Source: Agrobacterium vaccinii | GTDB taxonomy: Bacteria > Pseudomonadota > Alphaproteobacteria > Rhizobiales > Rhizobiaceae | Length of the DNA stretch: 64,000 nt | Direction of reading: 5' to 3' | Assembly: GCF_021310995.1 (NCBI RefSeq) | Contig: NZ_CP054150.1 | Location: 2,623,501 to 2,687,500 of the forward strand | In this document: one piece after another, positions 8,074 through 17,279 of the stretch | How positions within the stretch are numbered: the stretch's first letter is position 1 | Layout: each line of letters starts with the position of its first letter | The notes under the pieces: generated by a model | What the model saw: only the letters and a program-made list of their open reading frames with translations | Told to the model about the DNA's origin: nothing | Databases searched by the model: none | Translations under genes and position numbers: made by a program

Positions 8074-9057
8074 ATGCGGAAGAAAGTCCTTGTCGTCGGC
8101 GGAGCCGGATATATCGGTTCTCACACCTGCCTGCTGCTGGCGGAACGTGGATATGAGCCTGTCGTTCTCGACAACCTTTCCAATGGCCATGAAGAATTCG
8201 TCCGCTGGGGACCTTTCGAGCAGGGTGACATCAGGGACCGCGCTCGCCTCGACGAGGTTTTCGCCAAGCACAAGCCGGAGGCCGTGCTACACTTCGCAGC
8301 GCTGATCGAAGTCGGCGAATCCGTCAAAAACCCCGTTGCATTCTACGATAATAACGTGACCGGCGCGCTGACGCTGCTATCCGCCACGATGGATGCAGGC
8401 GTGAAGGCTTTCGTCTTCTCCTCGACCTGCGCGACCTACGGCCTACCGGAACGCGTGCCACTGGACGAAACCCACCGCCAAGCACCGATCAACCCCTATG
8501 GCCGCACCAAATGGGTGGTCGAGCAGGCGTTGAAAGACTACAGCACCTATAAGGACTTGAAGTCGGTCATGCTGCGCTACTTCAACGCCGCAGGCGCCGA
8601 TTTCGAAGGTCGCATCGGCGAGTGGCACAAGCCTGAAACCCACGCCATTCCGCTGGCCATCGAAGCAGCTCTTGGTCGTCGTGAAGGCTTCAAGGTGTTC
8701 GGCACGGACTATGACACGCGCGACGGCACCTGCGTGCGCGACTATATCCACATTCTCGATCTGGCCGATGCCCATGTGCGCGCCGTGGACTACCTCCTGG
8801 CGGGTGGCGAAACGGTGGAGCTGAACCTCGGCACCGGCACTGGCACGACCGTCAAGGAACTGCTCGACACGATTTCGGAAGTGTCAGGCCGTCCTTTCCC
8901 CGTGGAATATGCGGATCGCCGCGAAGGTGATTCCACGACGCTGGTCGCCAACAACGACAAGGCCCGCGAAGTGCTGGGTTGGGAGCCGCAATACACGCTG
9001 GAAGACATCATCCGCTCGGCGTGGCGCTGGCACTCCTCCAGAAACGAAAGCATGTAG
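8074..9057 (+). CDS. galE: UDP-glucose 4-epimerase
   Basis: Short-chain dehydrogenase-type epimerase interconverting UDP-glucose and UDP-galactose, 327 residues. The NAD-binding motif GGAGYIGS is at residues 9-16; the catalytic Ser/Thr lies in SSTCATYG (116-123), and Tyr142-x3-Lys146 (NPYGRTK) completes the catalytic set. The C-terminal substrate domain has RDGTCVRDYIH near 220, a galE hallmark. GGAGAG lies before the ATG. It stands as a single gene after a terminator. In rhizobia the same enzyme (ExoB) supplies UDP-galactose for exopolysaccharide and lipopolysaccharide; no exo cluster is visible here. Confidence 0.93.
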   Translation: MRKKVLVVGGAGYIGSHTCLLLAERGYEPVVLDNLSNGHEEFVRWGPFEQGDIRDRARLDEVFAKHKPEAVLHFAALIEVGESVKNPVAFYDNNVTGALTLLSATMDAGVKAFVFSSTCATYGLPERVPLDETHRQAPINPYGRTKWVVEQALKDYSTYKDLKSVMLRYFNAAGADFEGRIGEWHKPETHAIPLAIEAALGRREGFKVFGTDYDTRDGTCVRDYIHILDLADAHVRAVDYLLAGGETVELNLGTGTGTTVKELLDTISEVSGRPFPVEYADRREGDSTTLVANNDKAREVLGWEPQYTLEDIIRSAWRWHSSRNESM

Positions 9058-9068
9058 AGCCGACAAGA

Positions 9069-9091
9069 GGCGGCGGATCACTCCGCCGCCT
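9069..9091. terminator. Candidate terminator hairpin between galE and the pectin operon
   Basis: Nine-base-pair GC-rich stem GGCGGCGGA / TCCGCCGCC (9069-9077 and 9082-9090) with loop TCAC. It lies between the convergent galE and GH105 genes and covers the last codons of the latter. No long T-run follows on either side, so termination efficiency is uncertain. Confidence 0.5.
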
Positions 9092-10199
9092 TCACCACCT
9101 CTTGGTCGCGCGCCGACCGACGAGTTTCCGCATAGGCCATCATCAGGGGAGCCACGCCTTTGATATCGTCGTCACGAAGGGTTTCCGACAGGTAGTAACC
9201 GACCGTCCCATCACGATAGACGCCTTCGAAGCCACCGAGACCGGCAACGCAGCAAATGTGGCCCAGCCTCACGCGACCACAGGCATCTCGCGTCATTTCA
9301 TTGTCGATGAGACCATCCAATGCGCGTTGGCCCGTCTCGGCAGACAAGCCGGAAATTCCCAGCCGCGCGCCTTTGAGAAAAAAGTAGGCGAACATGGCGG
9401 TCGCAGAACTTTCAGCGTAGTTGCCTTCGACATCGGGCACATCCACCACCTGCAGCCAACGGCCATCGGCTGTTTGCAGCGACCGTATTTTTGCAGCCAG
9501 TCGCCCCGCGCGTTGTTCGATCTCCGTCCGCTCCGCGCCCTGCGGCAGGGTCTCGACGATATCGACGAAGGCCATGGCAAGCCAACCGATGGCGCGACCC
9601 CAATGGGCCGGAGAAAGACCACTCACCGGATCCGCCCAGCCTTGCAACCGCGATTCGTCATAGCCGTGGCGATAGAGCGAGGATGTTTCCTCATAGGTCA
9701 GATCGAGCGCGGTCAGGAACTGCTTGATGGCGTCCTGTTGCAGATCGACCTGACCAGTCGTATCAGCATATTCCAGCTTGAACGGCAGCGCCATATAGAG
9801 CCCGTCCAGCCAGACCTGATGCGGATAGCGCAATTTGTGCCAATAGGGCCCGGCCTGCGTGCGCGGGTGGAAGTGGAGCTGCTCTGCCAGCGGCTTGGCA
9901 GCCTCCAGCCATTTCGCTTCTCCCGTCAGCCGGTGCAGGTAGAGCAGGGCCCGACCAGCCAGCACATTGTCGATGTTGAACTCATCGACGCGGTAGCCTG
10001 CAAGCCTGTTCTGCGCATCCACCTGACCACCGACGAGCCGCAGCAGATGATCCAGCCAGCGCTGCTCACCCGTCGCTTCGTACAGCGTGATCAGGCCGCG
10101 ATAGAGACATCCGTCCTCGTAGCACCACGATCCGCCTTTGTAGTACTCGTAATCGCTGCTGTAATCGTCAAAGTAACTGGTCAGCATGGGCTTTGTCAT
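9078..10199 (-). CDS. Glycoside hydrolase family 105/88 (unsaturated rhamnogalacturonyl/glucuronyl hydrolase)
   Basis: Cytoplasmic (alpha/alpha)6-barrel hydrolase, 373 residues, expected to release the unsaturated uronic acid from the non-reducing end of pectin-lyase products. Family landmarks are WCYEDGCLYRGLI near residue 25, DEFNIDNVLAGRALLYLH near 75, PHQVWLDGLYM near 122, whose Asp is the probable catalytic acid, and HWGRAIGWLAMAF near 200. No signal peptide is present. The start at 10199 overlaps the end of the GH28 gene by 32 bases; an ATG at 10187 is an alternative, and neither has a strong ribosome site. It is the last gene of the pectin operon. Confidence 0.85.
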   Translation of the reverse strand: MTKPMLTSYFDDYSSDYEYYKGGSWCYEDGCLYRGLITLYEATGEQRWLDHLLRLVGGQVDAQNRLAGYRVDEFNIDNVLAGRALLYLHRLTGEAKWLEAAKPLAEQLHFHPRTQAGPYWHKLRYPHQVWLDGLYMALPFKLEYADTTGQVDLQQDAIKQFLTALDLTYEETSSLYRHGYDESRLQGWADPVSGLSPAHWGRAIGWLAMAFVDIVETLPQGAERTEIEQRAGRLAAKIRSLQTADGRWLQVVDVPDVEGNYAESSATAMFAYFFLKGARLGISGLSAETGQRALDGLIDNEMTRDACGRVRLGHICCVAGLGGFEGVYRDGTVGYYLSETLRDDDIKGVAPLMMAYAETRRSARDQEVVKAAE

Positions 10200-11709
10200 T
10201 CTCGGTTGGATCGATGGAAGCGGGATGAAGTCCCGACAGGGTTGTGAACTGCGTGTTTTCGGCGATGATACCGGCATGCCTGAGCGCAGGCAGATCGCTC
10301 GCCATTTCAGCCACCTGCGGCTCGGCAGCGGGATCGAAGGTAACGCGGTAATTCTCAATCATTACCTCGCGAATGGGGGATTCCGGCAGGCCGTAAAACA
10401 CCGCAGCGGCAGTGCCGGCGCCTGATACCTCGACATTGCGCAGCATGAAGCCCGAAAGGTGCGGTGTTTCCGCAGTCACGGGCAAAGGCAGGCGCGACTG
10501 GACGAAATCGGAGCGGCCATCGGCATCGCAAAAGTAGAAGGAATTGACGGCCACGGGCGTCGCAACATTCTCCATCCGGCAATCGAGAAGGCTGATATCG
10601 GTGACCTCTCCGCCACGCCCGCGCCGCGTCTTGATGCGCAAACCGCGATCCGTGCCGATGAAATGGCACCGGCTGATGGTGACATCGGAAACACCGGCGC
10701 TCATCTCGCTGCCCATGACGACGGCGCCATGGCCGCGCTGCATCAGGCAATTGACGATGTCTATCCGCTCCGTCCTACGGTCAGGGCCACCCAGCGGATG
10801 CTTCTTGCCAGCCTTGATGGCAATGCAGTCATCCCCCACCGAAATGGACAGGCCGACGAGGCGAACATCGCGGCAGCACTCCGGGTTGAAGCCATCCGTG
10901 TTGGGTGAGTCCGGTTCGTTTTCGATGCTGAGGTCGGCGGCAAGAACGTGGTCGCACAACACCGGATGCACCGTCCACGAGGGGGAATTGCGCACCGTAA
11001 AACCACTCAACGTCAGATCACGGCAACCCGACAGGAACAGCGTGCGCGGACGGCGTGCACCGCGTCTGCTGTCCTTGGGCCATGTCCACCAGTCGCCCCG
11101 GTCGCCGCCCCCATCGACCACGCCTGCGCCTGTGATGGTCAGACCTTCACAATCGATGGCATTGATCACGCTTGCAAAAATCGGTTCCGCCACGCCCTCC
11201 CAGGTGCCGAAGACGCGCCCGTCATCGTGCCGCGCTGGAAAGATCGCAAGATCGCTCCAGTCGGACAGAGCCCACAGCTGCGCATCTTTTTCCAACAGAA
11301 GCGTCATGTGGCTTCTGAGATAAAGCGGCCCGGTTTTCCAGATACCGGCTGGAATTCTGAGAGTGCCATTTTCAGGCAAAGCAGCGATGGCACGGGCGAT
11401 GGCGTCTGCATTGTCAGCGAGGTCGCAAGACGCGCCGTGGTCTCTGATATCGATGAGCGCGCTTTCCACAGATGTTGTGAAGGCAAGCACGCCATCATCG
11501 ATAACAAGGTCGTAACCCGTATCCGGCGCAAGGCCGGACACGGTGAAAACGACCGATAACGTCTGGCCGGTCACGACCACGCCGCCATCCCTGCCCGCCA
11601 CGCGCCAGTCGAGCGGCTGGGACAAAGCGTGGAAATGCCTTTCGGCATGAACGCTGAATGTTGCCGTGCGCGACGAGGCGGTGATGAGCTGGATAGCGGC
11701 ATGGGTCAT
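10168..11709 (-). CDS. Glycoside hydrolase family 28 (exo-polygalacturonase-like), without signal peptide
   Basis: Right-handed beta-helix pectinase, 513 residues. The four GH28 signatures appear in order: NTDGF near residue 270, GDDCIAIKAG near 293, RGHGAVVMGSE near 323, and RIKTRRGRGG near 355, giving the Asp triad and the His, Arg and Lys of the active site. An N-terminal ~85-residue segment resembles the fibronectin-like domain of exo-acting members. No Sec or Tat signal is seen, so it probably cuts oligogalacturonides after import. AAGGAA precedes the ATG at 11709, just 10 bases after the binding-protein stop codon. It is downstream of a complete sugar ABC importer, consistent with internal processing. 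Confidence 0.9.
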   Translation of the reverse strand: MTHAAIQLITASSRTATFSVHAERHFHALSQPLDWRVAGRDGGVVVTGQTLSVVFTVSGLAPDTGYDLVIDDGVLAFTTSVESALIDIRDHGASCDLADNADAIARAIAALPENGTLRIPAGIWKTGPLYLRSHMTLLLEKDAQLWALSDWSDLAIFPARHDDGRVFGTWEGVAEPIFASVINAIDCEGLTITGAGVVDGGGDRGDWWTWPKDSRRGARRPRTLFLSGCRDLTLSGFTVRNSPSWTVHPVLCDHVLAADLSIENEPDSPNTDGFNPECCRDVRLVGLSISVGDDCIAIKAGKKHPLGGPDRRTERIDIVNCLMQRGHGAVVMGSEMSAGVSDVTISRCHFIGTDRGLRIKTRRGRGGEVTDISLLDCRMENVATPVAVNSFYFCDADGRSDFVQSRLPLPVTAETPHLSGFMLRNVEVSGAGTAAAVFYGLPESPIREVMIENYRVTFDPAAEPQVAEMASDLPALRHAGIIAENTQFTTLSGLHPASIDPTENDKAHADQLL

Positions 11710-11719
11710 GGGAGTTTCC

Positions 11720-12991
11720 TTAGATCCCGGCCAGGGCTTCATCGATGGAAGCGATGATTTCGGCAGCGGTATCCTCGGCAGATTGCTGGCCATAGGCAAA
11801 GGCTTCCAGATTGGTATCGAAAGCATCGGTGACACGCGGATGCTCGATCAGCGGCGAGACCTTCGGCCCCTCTGATTCCACCACGACCTTGTAGGATTCA
11901 GCCTGCACAGGCTTGATCTTGCCCGCATCCGTCAGCGTTTTGATGGCGATCTTGCTGGAGGGAATGCCACGCGTCGCGCCCAGAATGGCCACCGCTTCTG
12001 GATCGTTCAGCAGACAATTGATGACCTGTGCCGCCGCCTTCGGTTCCTTGCTGTTCTTCGAGATCGAAAACAACATGGATGGCTTGCGATAGATGCCTTC
12101 GGACTTACCGCCTTCGGATTTTGGAGAATGCGCCGGCACGAGTTCCAGACCCTTTTCCAGTGGCGCTGCGATCTTGCCGTAGGTGGTGTCCCACTGATAG
12201 GTGCTGGCGTAACGGCCATTGGCCCATTTCGGATTTTCAAACAGCGGGCGGTTGCCACCGGCAGACGAGTTCTTCCAGGACTCGATGACGCCCTTGTCCA
12301 CCATCGACTGGTAGAAACTCAGCGCTTCCGCCAGTTCCGCTTCCGACCATGCCACCTTGTTTGTCTCAGGATCGATGAAGGTCTTGCCGGTCATCTGCGT
12401 GGCACGCAGGATCACCACGATACGGGCATTGAGGCCGTTGCCTTCGGAAGGAGCGGCTTCGAAGGGGTAATAATCATTGCCCAGCTTGGCTTTCAAAACG
12501 GGAGCAGCGGCAAAAAGCTCGTCCCATGTCTTCGGGATCGCGATGCCAGCCTTTTCGTAGACCGTCTTGTTGTACATGAAGATGCGACCGGTCGTGGACA
12601 CCGGAATGCCATTCAACTTGCCTTTGACGGTCGCGCTTTGCAGATCGGCATCCGACCATTGGGTCAGATCGATGACATCCTTGAACTGGTTGAGGTCGGC
12701 AAAACCATCGCCGTTCTTGGAAAACAATGGCAACCATGGCCAGTTGGTCTGCATGATGTCCGGTTCGGTGCGACCGGCAAGCTGCGTGGCGATCTTTTCC
12801 TGATGGCCCTGCCAGCCGGTGAATTCCGGCGAAATCGTATGGCCAAACTTGGCGCCGCAGACCTTGAGCGCTTCCTGCGTGGCCAGATGCCGGTCGTCGC
12901 TTCCCCACCACGACATGCGCAGATTGGCCGCAGACGCACTGCCAAGGCTGGTCGCAGCCAAAAGAATTGCAGTTATGATTGTACGTTTCAT
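11720..12991 (-). CDS. ABC sugar-binding protein (extracellular family 1), probable oligogalacturonide/rhamnogalacturonide binder
   Basis: Periplasmic solute-binding protein of 423 residues with a clear Sec signal peptide (residues 1-21, ending SASA). The mature start NLRMSWWGSDDRH and the hinge features are those of the family 1 (MalE/UgpB-type) binding proteins. GGGAGGAAAG lies before the ATG at 12991. It is encoded between the ATPase and the GH28 gene, which is unusual as binding-protein genes normally lead such operons. The ligand is inferred from the two pectin hydrolases in the same operon and has not been shown by the sequence itself. Confidence 0.85.
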   Translation of the reverse strand: MKRTIITAILLAATSLGSASAANLRMSWWGSDDRHLATQEALKVCGAKFGHTISPEFTGWQGHQEKIATQLAGRTEPDIMQTNWPWLPLFSKNGDGFADLNQFKDVIDLTQWSDADLQSATVKGKLNGIPVSTTGRIFMYNKTVYEKAGIAIPKTWDELFAAAPVLKAKLGNDYYPFEAAPSEGNGLNARIVVILRATQMTGKTFIDPETNKVAWSEAELAEALSFYQSMVDKGVIESWKNSSAGGNRPLFENPKWANGRYASTYQWDTTYGKIAAPLEKGLELVPAHSPKSEGGKSEGIYRKPSMLFSISKNSKEPKAAAQVINCLLNDPEAVAILGATRGIPSSKIAIKTLTDAGKIKPVQAESYKVVVESEGPKVSPLIEHPRVTDAFDTNLEAFAYGQQSAEDTAAEIIASIDEALAGI

Positions 12992-13030
12992 TGTCTTTCC
13001 TCCCAAGAATTCAACGTAAATTGTGGTGGC

Positions 13031-14140
13031 TCACGCCAGACTGATATTTTCACCCGACTGGCGACTGAACACATGGGCAGACGCCGCATCCGCCGTCAGC
13101 CAGACCTGCTCGTCACGCAATGCCTTGCGGTCGTAGGCCTGCGCCGGAACCACAGCGATGACGCGGTTGGAGCCTGCCTGAATGTGTAGATAGACCTCGT
13201 GTCCCATGAACTCGACATGGCTGATCGTGCCCGAAAGGGCATTTGGCGTGTCTGGCGTGGCAAGGCTGAAATGCTGCGGGCGGACACCAAGAATGATGTC
13301 CTTCGGCGCATCCGCCTTCAGACGGCCGGTCAGTTCTGGCCCGAGCTGCACCTTCTGCCTGGCAATGTTAATAGCGCCGTCGCTTTCCAGCGTCGCATCG
13401 ATGAGGTTCATTTCCGGGCTGCCGATAAAGCCCGCAACGAAGGCGTTGGCCGGTCTGGTATAAAGCGTGACGGGGTCCGCCACCTGCATGATGTGACCTT
13501 CCTTCATAACGCAGATGCGGTCGCCCATGGTCATGGCTTCGGTCTGGTCATGGGTGACATAAACGACCGTCGCCTGTTGTCCCTCAGCCTTCAGCCGTTT
13601 GTGCAAATCGGTGATGCGCACACGCATGGACGCGCGCAGCTTCGCATCAAGGTTGGACAGCGGTTCGTCGAACAGGAAGACCTGCGGCTTCTTGATCAGC
13701 GCGCGACCGACGGCCACACGCTGGGCCTGTCCGCCGGAAAGCTGCTTGGGCAGGCGGTCGAGCAGCGCCTGGATTTCCAGCGTCTCGGACACATCCTGCG
13801 TCGCCGCCTCGATATCCTGTTTGGAGCGGCGCTTGAGGCGCATGCTGAAGGAGAGGTTCTTGCGCACCTTCATATGCGGATAGAGCGCGTAATTCTGAAA
13901 CACCATGGAGATGCCGCGCTCGCCCGGTGGCTTATCGTTGACCAGCTCGCCACCGATGCGGATTTCACCGCCGGTGATGCGCTCCAGCCCGGCGATCATG
14001 CGAAGCGTTGTGGACTTGGCGCAGCCGGAGGGTCCGACCAGCACCATGAACTCACCATCCTCGATATCGAGATTGATGCCGTGCACCGCGCGGAAGGACG
14101 CATAGTCTTTTTCGAGATTGCGGAGTTGAAGACGTGCCAT
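13031..14140 (-). CDS. Sugar ABC transporter ATPase (UgpC/MsmK type)
   Basis: ATP-hydrolysing subunit of the pectin-fragment importer, 369 residues. Walker A reads GPSGCAKST near residue 37, where the usual second-last Gly of GCGKST is Ala; ABC signature LSGGQAQRVAVGRAL near 133; Walker B VFLFDEP near 155; a switch His follows at YVTHDQTEAMTM. The C-terminal ~120 residues form the OB-type regulatory domain of the MalK group. The ATG at 14140 is 5 bases after the permease stop. Because such ATPases can serve several importers, exclusive use by this operon is not certain. Confidence 0.9.
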   Translation of the reverse strand: MARLQLRNLEKDYASFRAVHGINLDIEDGEFMVLVGPSGCAKSTTLRMIAGLERITGGEIRIGGELVNDKPPGERGISMVFQNYALYPHMKVRKNLSFSMRLKRRSKQDIEAATQDVSETLEIQALLDRLPKQLSGGQAQRVAVGRALIKKPQVFLFDEPLSNLDAKLRASMRVRITDLHKRLKAEGQQATVVYVTHDQTEAMTMGDRICVMKEGHIMQVADPVTLYTRPANAFVAGFIGSPEMNLIDATLESDGAINIARQKVQLGPELTGRLKADAPKDIILGVRPQHFSLATPDTPNALSGTISHVEFMGHEVYLHIQAGSNRVIAVVPAQAYDRKALRDEQVWLTADAASAHVFSRQSGENISLA

Positions 14141-14145
14141 TTCGA

Positions 14146-15054
14146 TTATCCTTTGATGCCGCCAGCGGAGATGCCGTCGATGAAATATTTCTGCGCCACG
14201 AAGAACACGACGAGAGCGGGCGTGATAGCGAGCACCGACATGGCGAGAATGCGGTTCCAGTCGAAGGCTTCCGTGGTGTCGATCGACAGTTTCAGGGCCA
14301 GTGACACCGGGTATTTCTCGATGGACGACAGGTAGATCAGCGGTCCCAGAAAGTCGTTCATCGTCCACATGAACTGAAACAGGCAGACAGAAATCAGCGC
14401 GGGCGTCAAAAGCGGCACGACGATGAAGAACAGCGTCTGCATGGTGGAGGCACCATCGACGCGGGCTGCCTCTTCCATGTCACGCGGGATGGCGCGCAGG
14501 AACTGCACGAGCATGAAGACGAAGAAGGCATCACCGGCAAAGGCCGAGGGAACCCAGAGGGGCAGATACGTATCCAGCCAGCCGAGGTCGCGAAACAGCA
14601 GATATTGTGGAATGCGTGTGACGACATTGGGCAGGAGAAGCGTCGCGATCAGCGAGGCGAACAGGATTTTCTTGCCCGGAAATTCGAAACGCGCAAAGCC
14701 ATAGGCAACCGCCGTGCAGGAGATGGCCGTGCCGATCATCTTCGGCAGGACGATCCATAGCGTGTTGAGGAAAAACGTTCCGAATGTGTAGGGCGTCGAT
14801 GTCTTCCACCCCTTGATGTAGCCGTCCAGTGTAGGATTTTCCGGCCAGAAACCGGGATTGTTGAAAATCTCGGAATTGGTCTTGAAGGATGCCCCGATCA
14901 GCCAGATCAGCGGATAGAGCATCAGCAGACCGACGGCGGCCAGCAGGAAATAACGGATGGCGGCACTGATGCGGGCGCGAACCCGCTCCCGGTTACGGGA
15001 TTGTTCGGCATCCATTGCGGCGGCGTCGATGTTGGAAACAGCGTGATCGACCAT
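14146..15054 (-). CDS. Sugar ABC transporter permease (MalG type)
   Basis: Inner-membrane permease, 302 residues, six predicted transmembrane segments starting around residue 35. The EAA loop (DMEEAARVDGAS) near residue 193 identifies it as the carbohydrate-uptake-1 MalG-like subunit. Its ATG lies 2 bases after the stop of the preceding permease, and the ribosome site AAAGGAG overlaps that stop, so translation is coupled. Partner of the gene at 15057 and the ATPase at 13031. Confidence 0.9.
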   Translation of the reverse strand: MVDHAVSNIDAAAMDAEQSRNRERVRARISAAIRYFLLAAVGLLMLYPLIWLIGASFKTNSEIFNNPGFWPENPTLDGYIKGWKTSTPYTFGTFFLNTLWIVLPKMIGTAISCTAVAYGFARFEFPGKKILFASLIATLLLPNVVTRIPQYLLFRDLGWLDTYLPLWVPSAFAGDAFFVFMLVQFLRAIPRDMEEAARVDGASTMQTLFFIVVPLLTPALISVCLFQFMWTMNDFLGPLIYLSSIEKYPVSLALKLSIDTTEAFDWNRILAMSVLAITPALVVFFVAQKYFIDGISAGGIKG

Positions 15055-15056
15055 GA

Positions 15057-15941
15057 TCAGCTCCTTTTATCGCCAGCGTAGTAAACCCAGTGGCGCGAGG
15101 ACCAGAAGGCAACGACGGTGAGAACCATGATGATGACGAACAGAACCCATGCGATGGCCGAGGCGTAGCCCATGTCGAACCGCTTGAACGCTTCATCGTA
15201 AATATAGAGAGGCAGCAGATAGGTTGATTTCAGCGGGCCACCCTGCGTGATGATGTAGGGGCCGTTAAACTCCTGAAATGCCTGAACCATCTGCATGATG
15301 AGATTGAAGAAGATGACGGGCGTGATGAGCGGCAGCGTGATGTGGACGAAGGTTTTCCATTTACCAGCGCCATCGATGGAGGCAGCCTCGTAGAGCGAAT
15401 TATCGACGCTCTGCAATGCGGCAAGGAAGATGACCATGGCCGAACCGAACTGCCAGATGCGCAGCAGCGTGATGGTGAAGAGCGCATTGGTCGGATCGCC
15501 GAACCAGTTGACGCCTTCGAAGCCCAGCAGGGCAAGGCCCATATTGACGAGGCCCGTATCGGCAAAGATGTAGCGCCACAAAACCGCAACGGCGATGGAG
15601 CCACCCAGAATGGATGGCACATAATAGGCGGTGCGGAAGAAATTGATGGCCTTCAGCTTGTAGTTCAAAATGACCGCGATGAAGAGCGCGAAAACAAGCT
15701 TCAGCGGAACCGTGGTGAACACATAGATCAGCGTCACCCACAGCGACTTGCGGAATGTGCGGTCGTTGGTGAAGAGCTTGATGTAGTTGGCAAGGCCGGT
15801 GAATGTCGGCTGGTCCAGCAGATTGTAGTTGGTAAAACTGAGATAGAGCGACGCCAGAAACGGCAGCGTGGTGAAGATCAAAAGCCCGATGATATAGGGC
15901 GATAGATAGAAGAGCCCGAGAAAACGATTATCGCCGCTCAT
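15057..15941 (-). CDS. Sugar ABC transporter permease (MalF type)
   Basis: First gene of the pectin operon, 294 residues, with six predicted transmembrane segments and an EAA-type loop (SLYEAASIDGAG) near residue 188. It starts MSGDNRFLG and lacks the long N-terminal extension of E. coli MalF, as is usual for rhizobial carbohydrate-uptake-1 permeases. It runs divergently from the AraC regulator; the 291 bases between the two (15942-16232) must hold the operon promoter and the regulator's operator, but I could not assign them by eye. Confidence 0.9.
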   Translation of the reverse strand: MSGDNRFLGLFYLSPYIIGLLIFTTLPFLASLYLSFTNYNLLDQPTFTGLANYIKLFTNDRTFRKSLWVTLIYVFTTVPLKLVFALFIAVILNYKLKAINFFRTAYYVPSILGGSIAVAVLWRYIFADTGLVNMGLALLGFEGVNWFGDPTNALFTITLLRIWQFGSAMVIFLAALQSVDNSLYEAASIDGAGKWKTFVHITLPLITPVIFFNLIMQMVQAFQEFNGPYIITQGGPLKSTYLLPLYIYDEAFKRFDMGYASAIAWVLFVIIMVLTVVAFWSSRHWVYYAGDKRS

Positions 15942-16232
15942 GCACGCACTCCGTCATTCCACGGCGTTGCCACCAGCGATATTTCGGATCGAAGCAGCCC
16001 CAGAAGGCCGAGCGAAAGTGCCGCGATGACGAACTCATCACGCTGAAATGGATGTTCTTTATTCTGCATCGTTGCTAATTGAAGAGTTCGGATCGAATGC
16101 CTCACCTCTAAGGCAAATCCGCCGAAAACCCCAAATCCTCCCGTTTCCTCACCAGCCTATTCTTTTTCAGGCTCAAGAGATAATATGACTTCTTCAGTGG
16201 CATGATGGAAATCGACATTTTCGGGAAAAGAG

Positions 16233-17183
16233 ATGGACAAAATTGAAGGTAACGTTTTTGCCGAGATACCGGTCAACGCGCTTGCACTGACGCTGACGCG
16301 CTCGACGATCAAGATGCTGCACGCGCCGACATGGAGCATCGACAAGACCAACAGCGTCCATGATTTTCTGATCTGCCTGACGGGAAGTGCAGCCTATGAG
16401 ATTGGCGGCGAAACCATCATGATGGAGCCTGGGACGGCGATGCTGATTCCCGCCAACACCCGCTTCGTCGGGCGTTCCACCTCAGCAGAACTCTACACCG
16501 GGATCGCTCAGCATTTCACCCTCGATCTGTTCGGGCGGCTGAACTTCATTTCGCAGATACATCTGCGAAAAAGCGTGACCTTGCCCCATTGGGACATCCT
16601 CGAGCCCATGGTCCAGCGCTATCACGACCTCGCACCGCCATCATCCACCACCCTGATGCAGCATCACCTGCTGATGGTTCTGTTGATGGAGTTTACCAAT
16701 GAAGCCTTCGTGGAATGGCGAGAGCAATCGGTCGGCAATGTCAGCAATCCAGATGCGCTGTCTCTGGCGATCATGGTGGCCGCCAACCAGATCGCGGTCG
16801 ATCCTGTCAGCCCGACGGTGGCAGAGCAGGTCATTGCCGCAGCACCCTATAATCCCGATTATTTCAAACGCGAGTTCAAGCGTCAGATAGGCTGGACGCC
16901 CGTCAAATTTCAGGAATTCAAACGCATGGAACGGGCTATGGGCCTTTTGGCCAGCGGATGCCATGTCAAATACGCTGCAGAGCAATCTGGCTACAGCGAT
17001 GCCTATTACTTCTCGCGCATGTTCAAGCGTTACATCGGCATAAGTCCGGCGGGATACAAGGAAGCCGAGAGGCGGCACCGCGAAGGCGCCTATCCTCGTG
17101 GTGAAGAGGACGGCAAGATCGTCTATCCGCTGTCGCGCACCCACCTGTCGGCACCTTCGCCTGATGTGGTGGATCATTCGTAA
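16233..17183 (+). CDS. AraC-family transcriptional regulator of the pectin operon
   Basis: A 316-residue regulator: an N-terminal cupin-like sensor domain (about residues 30-120) and a C-terminal double helix-turn-helix (about 185-285) with the AraC pattern, ending AAEQSGYSDAYYFSRMFKRYIGISPAGYK (split here as its usual second-helix block). The gene is divergent from the pectin importer/hydrolase operon, the standard layout for a pathway activator. The likely effector is a pectin-derived sugar, by inference. A terminator follows. Confidence 0.87.
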   Translation: MDKIEGNVFAEIPVNALALTLTRSTIKMLHAPTWSIDKTNSVHDFLICLTGSAAYEIGGETIMMEPGTAMLIPANTRFVGRSTSAELYTGIAQHFTLDLFGRLNFISQIHLRKSVTLPHWDILEPMVQRYHDLAPPSSTTLMQHHLLMVLLMEFTNEAFVEWREQSVGNVSNPDALSLAIMVAANQIAVDPVSPTVAEQVIAAAPYNPDYFKREFKRQIGWTPVKFQEFKRMERAMGLLASGCHVKYAAEQSGYSDAYYFSRMFKRYIGISPAGYKEAERRHREGAYPRGEEDGKIVYPLSRTHLSAPSPDVVDHS

Positions 17184-17207
17184 CGCCCAGGATTTCCAGC
17201 CATAAAA

Positions 17208-17235
17208 AAACACCGGTCGAAATGGACCGGTGTTT
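17208..17235. terminator. Bidirectional intrinsic terminator
   Basis: Perfect 11-bp stem AAACACCGGTC / GACCGGTGTTT (17208-17218 and 17225-17235) with A-run before and T-run within. It separates the convergent AraC gene and the PRC-barrel gene. Confidence 0.88.
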
Positions 17236-17279
17236 CCGCTACGGCATCATGCCTGTAGCGCCTCTCTCCCAGGAAGAGA

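Noticed and set aside
8979..10247. 422-residue open frame opposite the GH105 gene
   Set aside because: Opposite a gene with clear catalytic motifs; translation is low-complexity and family-less.
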